From Vitrella brassicaformis (taxonomy: Eukaryota; Sar; Vitrellaceae): DNA of 64,000 nucleotides. The position numbers and the translations under genes were made by a program. Positions 23,476 through 34,600 of this stretch are shown here, piece after piece. Positions within the stretch are counted from its first letter, which is position 1; each line of letters begins with the position of its first letter. The stretch lies in the NCBI GenBank assembly GCA_001179505.1, contig CDMY01000878.1:14471-78470 (forward strand). The letters run 5' to 3'. The notes beneath the pieces were generated by a model that was not told where the DNA came from, searched no databases, and saw only the letters and a program-made list of their open reading frames with translations.

Positions 23476-26131
23476 ATAGAGAGCCTTCTCGTGGGCTCTA
23501 GGGGGGGGTTGCATGAGCTGTAGCTGTCGTCGAATTTGCGTTAGTTGTGTCGGTCGGTCTGTGGCATGTATGTGTGTGTCTGTGTCGCAATAATCGCGAC
23601 AGATGGACAAACCAAACCATTCACTCATCGTTTTGTTCGACTGCCGACATTCTTAAGAAGGTACGTTCATTTGACTCACTCCTTCGTGTGACGTGACATT
23701 CACACCTATACCCTAAACCCATTCACTCGTTCATTCTTCAGCAAACAAGAAGAAACACGTCAGCTGTTCTAACTCTTTCTTTGGCTGACGCACAACACAA
23801 ACAGCATGCACACAAACACCGGACGTATGGAGACCGAGGAAGAACAAGCATGGCAATGCACTGGAGCTGTCGTACTCAGTCAGTGCTCATGGAGGAGTGG
23901 ATGGATACGTCAGGCAGTAAGGTGAGAGCCAACGGGGATTCAATCGCATGGACAAGCGGCGGGGGGGAGGAACTAAACGGCAGACAGACAGGCAGACAGG
24001 CACACAGACGGAGGGGGGTTGGGGTGGAGAGGCAGACGTACGTACCATAGAGGACCAAAAATGTGTTTGTTGCTGCTGAGGGATGGGAGGAGGGCACTAC
24101 AGACACACAGTCATCAGATCGACATGCAATCGCAACATTCGCATTTCATGCCATGCACACGCAGAACCACTCACACAACGAATCAACCACACAGGCACCC
24201 ACTCCCTCCCGCCCCCCGGCGCATCGCTGCTGGACCCACGGCGCCCGCCGTGCGATGTAGTCTGTATCATCACACACATGGCCGACGCCGGCGCAACACA
24301 CGCAGCTAGGCAGCTTTCTGCGCCCACCGACCCACCGACCCGCCCCAGCCTTCAAATTCCCTCCCCCCGGCAACCAACGCACGAACATTACATGAGATGA
24401 GATGCGATGAGATGAGAGGCAGGCACAACTGAGTGAATTGCTGTGGTAGGTTTCGACAAACAATCGGGATGATGCATGCACCAACCAACGGCCCGGCCAG
24501 ACAGGAGAGGCAGCGAGGGTAACAACTGCCACCAACAACCATGGAAGGAATGCGGCCGTCCGTGTGTGTGTAAGTGCATATGACCGTATGTATGATCTGA
24601 GTGAGTGAGTGAGTGGGTGAGTAGTGAGTGTATGAGAGTCCGCAGTCAGTCAGGTCAGTCAGTCAGGGTGCTCCGCCTTCTCTGCAGTGTAATATGTACA
24701 CTGCCAGGCCACGCACACCCACACGTAGCTGTAGCTGTAGCTGGCTGGGTCAAAAACTCCTCTCTCTGCCTGCCTGCCAGCCTGCCTGCCTGCCAGCTTC
24801 CGACGAGGGAAACAAAGGCCTACACAAACAAACGTTTGTTTAACAGACGACAGACGCCACGCAACCACCGGAATGGTCTGCAGATACGTTGGGTATGTGT
24901 GTATGTGTGTATGTGTGTAAGAGGGTACACGCACAGGCAGGGAGGCAGGGAGGGAGGGGGGAGGGGGTGGGCGGGGTAGACAGCAAGTGAGTTCAACACG
25001 CATGACTGACGGATGGATGGCATATTTCGTTGAGGAGAGAGAGGAGGCATCCCCTAAAAATGGGACAGGACGCGAGGCAATCACGACAGACACGCAGTAC
25101 GGACGTACGCAGGAAGCCGGCCAGCCAGGCAGGTAGGCAGGCAGGCAGGCAGAGGTCGATGGGCAGGCTCTTAAATTTGAAGAGCGGCTCCTTCGCCCAT
25201 CGACCCCGCCCGCCCATGGATACAAATGCACTGACTGAGGGAGGGGGGGATGGGTGCCTGGCTTGGCTAAGAAGGAAGCAACGAGTGTGGTGTACTACGC
25301 AAACAACGGGAGTGACCAATGGGTATCAGGCAGACAGGCAAAGAGGTAGGCAGGCAGACAAACACATCGGACGGGACAAAACTCACGTAATCGATCGGGC
25401 AGGTGTATGTAGGTATGTATGTATGCAGCGCATCTCACACTGAGCGATGCGTTTCCCCGTCCAGCCGGGGCAAAGGGGCCGTCCCCCAGCGTCGGTCGGT
25501 GCTACTGCTTATACTCCCATGAATCCCTCCGTGTCGAAAAAGACGACCCATTGTGTCTCGTGCGCAGGCAGACAAACAGGCAGGCAGGCAGGCAGGCGTA
25601 GCGAGGAAGACCTAGACAGAGAGAAGGCGATTCATTCACAACGCAGAGCTCGCTGAATTGTGTGCTCATGAATGCAATGCGCCCCGACCGGCGGAGACGG
25701 ACGGAGGGAGAGAAAGACATAGACTGTAGCAGCTGAGATCTCAGGACTTACAAGAGGTCATAATGCAGCCAAGCCACTCACTCCCTCATTGACGGAAAAC
25801 TGAGAGGGCCCCGCCCTCAGCCCGCCCCGCCCCCCAGGCAGACGTGACATCATCACATCACATAAGTACATGCATTATATAGGTATGTATCCGTCGTATA
25901 CACACACACGCATCACAAGTCAGAGTACACACACGAGCAGTCAGTCAGTTGGCTACGGCTACCTCAGCCCGCCTCGATCCGACCCACACCACTTAGGTTT
26001 CCCTGCGCCAGGAGCGTTCGCTCTGCGTCTGCATGAGCGACGACCCGTTGATCAGTGTGGGCATGTAGTGGCTAAACGGGCTGGATGCCCCCTCCCCCTC
26101 AGCCACCCTCCTCTCCTCTCTATCGCCTGCA
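23476..26131. other. Long intergenic stretch without recognisable genes
   Basis: About 2.65 kb. It holds many short microsatellite-like runs: GTGA near 24600, GCAG/GGCA near 24765-24795 and 25120-25155 and 25565-25597, CACA and GTAT/GTGT near 24893-24920, GATGA near 24393-24417. Open frames here are short and composed of repeat-derived residues. I see no tRNA, rRNA or known ncRNA fold. Convergent 3' UTRs of the flanking genes must occupy part of it. Confidence 0.55.
25123..25153. repeat. (GCAG)n microsatellite
   Basis: Tandem GGCA/GCAG tetramers. Similar short arrays of the same unit recur nearby at 24770-24795 and 25565-25597. Confidence 0.8.
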
Positions 26132-27518
26132 TCACGACGCGCCGCCCCCTCTATTGCGCCGGGGTGGGGGTGTAGAGGTCCAATCGGCAGTTGCCGACCA
26201 GTCGGCACATCCCTGACAGCCTGACACACACACCACACAACACAGAGCAACCAGCAATGACACAGCAATGAGACATCCAACCATCGATCGCACCATGCAA
26301 CCATCCAGAACTGCCTGTGCGTGTGTTGGCTTTACCACATCGGAGCTGCCATTGGTTAGCGGTGGTGGTGGTTGTGGTGGTGGTGGTGGAGGGGGTGGAG
26401 GGGGCATCGCATGTGCGTATGGATTGCGGGGTATGAGGCCTTTGGGGGTGATGAAGTATGGAGCAGGCATGATTGTGGGAGGCCTGACTCGCTCTCGTTT
26501 GATGTCACGGGAGGGGGGAGGCGGCGGGAATGGTGGAGGGGGAGGGGCTGGTGGGGGTGGCGAGACGTCCGCAGCACTTGACTCGTAGCCGCTGGAGCCG
26601 TCAACATGCTGGGAATCGCTGGGGGCCCGCTCGCCGCTGGCTGGTGGTATGGACAAGTGTTGAGGTCGGGGCGGGCGACCGTGTTGAGGTGGGGGCGGGC
26701 GACACACCGAACATCCATCCTCCGGTACCTGACGGGGAGGGACAGAATCAACAAAGCGGGATCGATTCAATAAACGCGTCCCCAACACCACATTTGTTTC
26801 TTACACACCTGTCTGTGTGGCTGCTCTTGCCGTCTCATGCTGCCGATCTTGCTGTTGAGTAAGGCCCGAATGCTGCCCTCCAGCAGTCGCAGGCGCTCCT
26901 GTGTCACTGCGGCTGCTGCACAGTAAGTCTCCATCTGGTGCATGTACTCCTGCCGCGCTGCAGCCACAGAATCACGAGGACATGTACTCAACATGACACA
27001 CACCATCGGACATGTCACACACGTGCTCTTTCCCTCCCTCCCGCTTGGTAGATCGTACCAGCGGTTTGCTCAGCCAGTTCGTTCAGGAGCCTGCCCTGCT
27101 TCACGCACTGCTCCTCAAGCGAGGAGCACGGCAGCACGCCATTGGTTGGCGGCGTGTGGGCGCGACGACGGCCACCCGGTTGATTCGCTGCCTGAAGAAC
27201 CAACCGACAGGCAGTAAGTGCACACACCTACATCCAGCCCGGCGGTGGTGTAGGTGAGCATTGACACAATGCCATCACCGTGGATTCGAAGGTAAGCTGC
27301 AACGGTTGCAGCCCTCTCTCCAGCTCAAGAGCAGAGCGCACAGACTCCACCTCTCGCAAGAGGCCTGCAGCGGAACAGCGCACACGGAGAGAGCTTATCC
27401 ATGGTATGCTTGTGCCTGTTGTCGGCATATCTCTCCTGTCTGCCAGTGGTCTGTGAGAGTCACCCTCAGGTCCACTTGATCTGGCGAGGCTCTCCAGCTC
27501 GTCCAGAATACTGATCAT
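26132..27518 (-). CDS. Small coiled-coil, proline-rich protein
   Basis: Six exons, all in phase (897 nt, 298 residues): 27518-27464, 27364-27279, 27191-27059, 26957-26809, 26728-26336 and 26212-26132. I do not recognise a named family. The N-terminal half is helical and coiled-coil-like: MISILDELESLARSSG, LLREVESVRSALELE, LEEQCVKQGRLLNELAEQTA, and QERLRLLEGSIRALLNSKIG. The C-terminal half is extremely proline-rich with several PPPPP runs (around 26360-26400 and 26505-26580). It ends RRNRGGGAS. A helical N-terminus followed by polyproline is the layout of actin-nucleation adaptors (WASH/WAVE-complex subunits, ABI-like), because polyproline recruits profilin or SH3/WW partners. That is a composition-based guess only. 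The start ATG at 27518 is the only one giving a continuous frame. Confidence 0.6.
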
Positions 27519-28239
27519 ATTGCGCCTTCGTTCGCTGCCCGCCTCCCATGACTTCCTCACTGATTATATTGCGCCTTCGTTCGCGTCCTCCATCACCCCT
27601 AGGGTTTAAAACCAAAGGACGGAAACCCTAGACTCAGGAACCCTTCACCCTCGAATTTACACATTGGCAAGATGAGTTCCGCCCCGCACAAGGCGAGCTA
27701 GAGGGTGGCAGTGGGAGGACAGTGGCCTCGATGCAATCATGCAGCAGAGGAGGTGGAGGGGGGGAGGGTGAGGTTGTAGGAGGGAGGCAGGGGGATTGTT
27801 GGAGACTGGGAGATGTGTTGGAGATCGGTGGACAGACATACATAGAGAGGCCGCGGGCGAAGTGAGAGAGATAGGGAGACACGGAGGGAGGGCCATGCCC
27901 AGCCACGAGTCACACATCAACAGGGCATCAAATGTAGCCGCAGTCTATAGAAGTCCTCAAAAGTGGGCTTCCAGCTGAAACATGCAGGGCAAAAGCCACC
28001 CACAGGCTCAGCTTTGAAGTCAGAACTGAACAGAACCCCTGGCCAACAAATACGTTATGGCTGTGTGCGCTTGTACGCAGGACAGCATAGACATCCACGC
28101 ACAACGGGCCTCTACGCACTTCTACGATCGATGGCATAGCTACGATCGATGCCGCCTGTCTGTCTGTCCGTCTGTCTGTCTGTCCAAAGAGACATACAAA
28201 TGACAAATGATACACAGAGACTCTGATGACCTAGCTCAT
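27519..28239. other. Intergenic: 5' region of the Pro-rich gene and 3' region of the giant gene
   Basis: About 720 bp. It contains the duplicated short phrase ATTGCGCCTTCGTTCG (27518-27533 and 27567-27582), telomere-like AAACCCTA/TAGGGTTT motifs near 27597-27632, and a CTGT microsatellite near 28156-28184. No gene is seen. Confidence 0.5.
27597..27632. repeat. Telomere-like TAGGGTTT / AAACCCTA motifs
   Basis: CCCTAGGGTTTAAAACC followed about 10 bp on by GAAACCCTAGA. They match single units of the plant/algal TTTAGGG telomere repeat in both orientations. Only isolated units are present, not an array. In plants such units (telo-boxes) occur in promoters; any role here is inference. Confidence 0.4.
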
Positions 28240-31200
28240 TTATGACAGCACAGCCGAGGGCCTTCTGTTCATCGCGCTGCCGCCAACCGCAAAAGACTGT
28301 CTCCTGTTGGCAAAAGACATCTGAGCCTCAAGGCCGCTTGCTCCCGCCCCCGGGAAGTTATCCAGCTGCTGCAGCACGATATTGAGTTTGCGAACGCTCC
28401 GCAGCAGGTCTCTTAGGAAGGAACCCTCCTCACGTAGCAGACGCTCAATATCAAACAGCCTACTTACAAACGCTCCACCTGTAAGCCACAGCAGACAAGG
28501 CGAGACGCGCACGCGAGATACAATTGTGCATTCGTCCTGTGTCTTTGTTTCTTACCTCTCTGTCCCTCGGCCTCAGTGGATGTCTCTGAGGGCAGGAAAA
28601 GAGTGCCAGCCACCTCCTCCTCGTTCAGTATCTCATCCCACAGGGGCGAGACCTCTCCTTCCATGCCCTCCTCGGCACCAATAGCTCGGCGCTGGGCGCC
28701 CTGCATCATAAGCTCTGCCTCTTTCTGCTTCAGCTCCTGCTGGCCAGTCTTCTCAAGCAGCTTCCTCTGTTTCTCCAGCCGCTGCGCCTGCTTCTCCTTG
28801 AACTTGCGTTGCTCCTCCTCGCTCCTCTTCATTTGCCGCTCCTTCTGGGCCTTCTTCTTGGCTTGCAACCTGCATTCATTTCATTCATGGGGCCATCCAG
28901 AGGTGCGTGTGTTTCTGTGGTGTCAATACGTCCATACGTCTCACCTCTCCTCCAATGACTTTACTTGGCGGTCCCGCTCAGCTGAATGAGCACAGAGACA
29001 CAAAGCAGACAGAGAGGGGACAAGAGACTGATCGAGCGTGCAGGGCGGGGATAAGGTTGATCGTCCGCCCACCGTCCAGTGAGGCCACCAGCTGCTGCTG
29101 CTCCTCCTCAAACTGCCGCAGAATCTCGGCCTTCTTCTCGTCGTCATCCTTATTGTCTGACTTGGCCAGGTCCATCTTCTTCTTCCGAAGCACCTCCTGC
29201 TCCTGCAGCACCTTGTCCCTCAGTCGAGTGGCCCGCTGCTCAGCCGCCTCGCGGTCTTTTTGCGCCTGTGCCTCCAGCTTCTCTTCAAAGTCCTGGAGCT
29301 CACGCTCCTGCAGGAGTGGTACATACATACATGCATGCATAAATGTGTGTCACGCGTCTGGCTTGGCTCTTCTTACCAGTTTCTGCTTCTCGAGTGCTTC
29401 CCTCTGTGCCCACTCTTCCTCCATGAGCCGCATTCGCTGATGGATCTCCTCCTCCTTCTTGCGCTGGAACTCCTCGAGCTTGGCGCGGTCCACGAGGTCC
29501 CTCTCCTCCTGTGCCTTGACGTATCGCTCCACGTGTGAGATCTCGCCGAAGGCGTCCGTCAGCTCCTGCACGTGCCGCTCCTTCAGCGCCATCATCTCCT
29601 CTTCTTGAGACTCGTCGACCTGACAGACACGACAAGCACATGAAAGAGGGCAGCGGCGTTAGGCAAGAGGGCTCGATAGCCGGAGGCCAGAACAATACCT
29701 CTCGTGTGACCTTCGCCAGAGTGGTGTCGCACTTGGCCTGTGTGCAAAGATTGGTGGGCGTGTCAAGTGCATGCACACAAGTTGCAGGTGAGTAGACGGA
29801 CCTTGTGTTGTTTCTCGAGCTCTGCGATCTCCGCCTGCCGTTTCTTCGCCGTCGCTGGTGTCTCGTCGTAAGTCTTGGGGCACTTAGCCATTATGTCACT
29901 GTGCAACAGACGAGAGATGGCCATTTCACAGTCTACGTCTCCCATGATTAGCCGTCAACAGTTTTGCTTACGCGAGGCCCTGGTCTCTCTCCTTGTTGAG
30001 CTCGTCGAGTGCGTGCGCCAGCTTGATGGCCTTTTGGCGGAAGTGCAACGACAGCATGTCGTTGGCCTCGCGCTCATGACGCTGGTACAGCACCTGCCAT
30101 TATGCAACCACCAGACAGAGAGATTTATCCGGAGCCTCTGTTGTCTGTGTGGATCCCTTACGCACCTGCTTGACCATCTCGGTCGGCGGTGCGGCGGCCT
30201 CGCCCTCCTCCTCAGCAGCCTGCGCCTGGGCCATCTGCTTCAAAGTCTCTGCCTCAGCCCGGCGCTCAGCCTACATACCAACGACAACCATCCAGAGAGT
30301 GCAGAGACACCGAAAAATTGTGGGCTTACGGCGCTCTGGGCCTCGATCTGCTGCTTCATTTGCTCCAGCTTCTGCTCCTCAAGCTGCTTCTCATGCTCGC
30401 GTCGCATGGCCTGCTCCTTGGCCTTCAGGCGCTTCTTCCTGGCTGCCAGTTTTGCCTCGAGAGCCACATCCTGCTTCTGTGCTTCTTCGTTGATGGCCGT
30501 GTCGATCTTGTCCATCTGAACCGCCAAATCTGTACAACCAACATACAGCAGAGAAGACACAGAGAATGACAGAAGGGAAGATGCGACTGAACATTTCTTT
30601 CTTGGTACTGACCTTGCATGATCCTCTTTTTGGCGTCCTGAGTGGCCGCCTTGGCTGCCTTCTGCTCGGCCTCCTGGCGCAGCTTCTTCTTCTCCTCTTC
30701 CATCTTCTGCTGTTTCTTCTTCTGCTCCATGGCCACTTCACGCTGAACGGCGGCACGAGCTGCCTGCACCTCGCGCTGTGACGTGGCAAGGAATGGGATG
30801 CAGGCAGTGTTGAATGTCAGGAACTGATCATACCTCCATTTCCGCCTTGAGCTCTCTGAGTGCCTCTTCCTGCTCCTGCTGGACGGCCGCAAGCTCCTCA
30901 GCATGCTGCACAGCCATCTCTTCCTTCGTCGCAGTGGCCAGGGCCCTAAAAAAACAGGTTCAACGCCGCCTTCGTCAAGCCCACCGTCTCGTCTCTGCTG
31001 GCTTACTTACCTGGCGACGGCCAGGGCGGCATCGGCAGCACCCGTCATAACGGCGACCTGCTCTTCGGCTTGCAGCTCACGGACGGCGTTCTCGTGGGTC
31101 TGGTCCTGCTTGACGGCCTCATCCACCTGCCTGGCCGCCAGGCGAGCCCGCCTGGCGGCCATCTTGTCCTTGAGGCCCTGCTCCTGCACCATCCGCTCAG

Positions 31201-34200
31201 CGTTGAGACTCTCCACCATGCGCTCCTCGTTCTCCTGGAACTGCGCCAAGAGGTTCTCTTTCTCGTCCGCCTCTGCGGTGGGGTCCAGCGCGACGGCTAG
31301 CATTCTCTCCCGCGCCTCACGTGCGATGCCTTGGTGCATGGCGCGCATCTCGTGAGCCTCTCCCTGGGCCTCCTGCGCTGCTGCTTCGGCCTCCATGAGC
31401 TTCTCAGCCACCTGCTGCAGCTCCAACAGCTGGCGATCCTCTCCCTGTATCGGACAGCAAACCCATCACTCGCATGCGATCAACCAACCCATTGTATCAG
31501 CTGTATTCCAGAGGCGTGACCTGTTTCTTCTCGAGGTCTCGGCGCTTCTCGTCCAGCTCTCTCGCAGCCTTGGCTTTCTCGAGCCGCTCTGCACGACGCT
31601 GCTCCAGTTTCTTGTCTAGCTCTGTCATCTGTTTGCCCTTCTCTTTGTCCAGCAGAGCCTCCAGGTGCGCAACCTCGCGCTGAATACACACACATATCGG
31701 TGGAAAGCCGACACGCCTGAGACACTGCACTGCTCCGTGTGTACCTGGTAGGCCTCTCGGATCTGCTCCCTCTGAGCATCCGTCTCAGGATCAGTGGCGT
31801 CGCCCAGCTGCAAATGTAGTATGCAAGAATTGTACAAGACAAGCGAGACGTGTCGGTGTTTTGTCCTACGTCAGCGAGTTGCTGTTGCATCCGCCTTCTG
31901 GCAACGGAGAGCATTTCATTCTTGGCGTTAATGGTGTCTCGCTCGAGCTTCTCTTTGGCCGCCGACTCCTCAACCTCCAGGTCGTCCATCATCGCGGCTT
32001 CATCTGATGCCTCCATGGCGCGTGCTTCTTCCGCACGCAACCTGCACACAACGAACGCCAGATGAGTATCCAGCCATCGACGTGATGAATGGTGATGAAT
32101 GCGGAATCTTGTGTGCGTACTTGTTGAGGTTCGCGGCGTCCTTCTCGCGCTCTGCCTGGTGCTTTTTCTGCAGTCCGTCCCGCTGGTCTGCATGTTTCTT
32201 CCTGAGAGCATTCCAGGTGTCTGTCTCGGCCTTGCGATGCTCCGCGTCAATCTTGTCGAGCTTTGCCGCCTCCTGTTGGAGCAGTGTGCTCCTCTGCGTG
32301 TCGAGCCACGAGTTGAGTTGATCCTCCTGACGTTTGCGCTCTTCGGGGTCCTCGATGCTCTGAAGGGCGGCCCTCTTCTCGTTGAACTCCTTCATGAGAT
32401 CGAACAGCTTCTGCGCCGTCTCGTCCTTGACAGCCTTCTCCTTCTCGGCGCGCTGGAATGAGAGGTCGCGCATGGCTTTGTTCCTATCGCTCTCTTGATC
32501 GGCCTCCAGCTTGCGCCATTCTGCCTTCTGCTCCTCTTCCTTTGCCCTGAAAGCCTCTTCTGCTGCATGTCGCTTCTTCATGGCCTCCGCGCGCCGTCTC
32601 TCCCTCTCTTGCAGCTTTTTGTCCAGAGCCGCCTGTGCTGCTGAGCGCTCCTCGTCGAGCAAGTCGAGGGCCTTCTTCACCTGGCGATCATGCTCTTTGA
32701 TGATCTGTTGCCGCTCCTCCTCACTCTGGCGGACATCACAGGCAGCTGTGCATTTCTGTGCATCTGTACTACTGGTGCCGAACCTTAGCGCCGCGGAGTT
32801 TTTTCTCGAGCTCGGCCTCTAGCTGAGCCTTCTTCAGCTCAGCCTTGGACTCATACCTGATTGAGGAGACATGAATCACTTATGGAGTCTCACTGTCCAG
32901 TGAGACGAGTACCTCTTCAGCAGTTCCGACTGCTTCTGCTCTCTTGTGTTCTCGTTCTGCTGTTTGAAGGTCTCCGTCTCGTCCTCCTGGCTCATCTTCA
33001 GTTCAGTGGCGCGGGCCTCGTTCAGATCCTGTTGACACGAAGGAAACACGAAGCATGGCGTTTTCACCAGGCAGCCCGTTTCCCTACCTTAGCGGCGGCA
33101 TCAAGCTGTTGCTGTTGCTGAGTGGCCAGCTTCTGCTGCTCCTCCATCTGACGTTTCTTGAGGGCGTCCCGTCTCTTGGCTAGCTTTTCCTGCAGGGCCT
33201 TCTCCTGGCTTATGCGCTCCTGCTCGAGGCCCTCGAGGACGGCATTGTATTGCTGCAGGTTCCGCTGGATGATCTCCTCCCTCTCCTCTGGGCTGCCGGC
33301 CGACACCAGCTCCCTCTCGAGCTGCTCCTGGAAGTTGGCGTGGGCCTTGTCGCACTTCTTGCTGTAGTCAGCCAACAGCTTGTTCTGCTCGGCAGCGCCA
33401 TCCTGCGCGAGTGCCTCACGGTCGCCGTCCTGCATCGATCGGGCAGAATGACGGAGTCATGAGGCAGCCGTGGTTGTGGATGTCTGGTTTATTGATTCTT
33501 TGGTCACCTGTCTAGCATTGAGTGCGGCTCTGTCGACCGCCAGCTTCTGTTCGGCCGATGTCTGCTTCTGCTGTGCCATCTGCAGCTGCTGCCGAGCATC
33601 CATCAGCTTGTTCTAACAAACAGCAATACGATACAAAAGACCTCGCGACATGTGTTAGCGATTCACATGACCGTACATACCTCTTGCTCCTCGTATTTCC
33701 TCTTGAGTTCGTCGAGCTCCTGGTTCTGCGCCTCATTCAGCTGATGACACAAAACATCAACAGATGTGACGGATGAGCTGGCGCAAGTGGTCTAGCAGCT
33801 AAATGGTGAGACCTCGATCTGCAGGCCCTTCATCTGCTCCTCAAATTGCTCAATCATGGCCTTGCGCTCAGCGTCATTCTCACACGTCGCCAATCGACCC
33901 ATCAGGCCGCGCAACGCCTCTGCTGTGCGGGCCGATGCCATGGCTTCAATCGCAAGCTGCAGGACACACACACACATACACACAAGGTCTTACTGGTATC
34001 GACCCTCAGTCGTCTTTACCTGTCCCTTTTGCTTCTGCGCGAGAGCAGCATTCGCGTGTTGGCGCTTGAGGGCGGATGGACTTTGCACACTCCGCACCGA
34101 CTCCAGGCTGCCCCGTCTCTCCCTCTCCCTGGCCGCGCGGAAGCGCTCGAGGGCGCCCATCTCTTTCGCTTCGGTATACAGTCCCTTCCACGCGTCGATG

Positions 34201-34600
34201 AGGGCATCACGCTTGCGGTAGAGATGACCCATGAGCACCTCAAGCCGCTGTCGGTGTCGGATGGCGTCACTGTCTGCGTCATCTTGTTTGTCAAGGGCGT
34301 CACTGAGCTTGAGCAGCAGCTCATCCCGGATATTCAGTGCCTCTCTGAGTATGGCTTCTGTCTCCTCCTTTTGCTGCTCAAGCTGGTCGGCGAATTTCTG
34401 TGAGACGTAGCTGTGGTGGCTGAGCAGCTTGTCGTAGACGGCCTGGAAGATGCGTGGGTCGACGTCCTCGTCCATGCTCAGGAAGTCCTTCTTGCCCGCA
34501 CCCGCCTCGAACAGGTTGACGCGCAGATCCTTCTGGTCATACTCCACGTCAGCCTTCTTGGCGCGAATGATGTCAAAGATGTTGCGCCTCATCAGCCGCC
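28240..34600 (-). other. Giant protein: cytoplasmic coiled-coil tail
   Basis: From just after the membrane helix to the stop, nearly every exon is Glu/Lys/Gln/Arg/Ala-rich heptad sequence without Gly or Pro. The first exon (about 34600-34021) is less repetitive and perhaps folded (RRNIFDIIRAKKADVEYDQ, DPRIFQAVYDKLLSHHSYVS). Later exons read as continuous coiled coil, e.g. ELKRKYEEQE, QAALDKKLQERERRRAEAMK and ELKQKEAELMMQ. The last exon (about 28480-28240) has a helical segment (RLFDIERLLREEGSFLRDLL) and a basic, Ser-rich end. No kinase or other enzyme domain is seen. A spacer or scaffold role under the membrane is inferred from composition. Confidence 0.7.

Noticed and set aside
28576-33300. 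Several Leu/Ser-rich + strand frames that look like membrane proteins
   Set aside because: They are antisense shadows of Glu/Lys/Gln-rich coiled-coil exons, which read as Leu/Phe/Ser-rich on the other strand.
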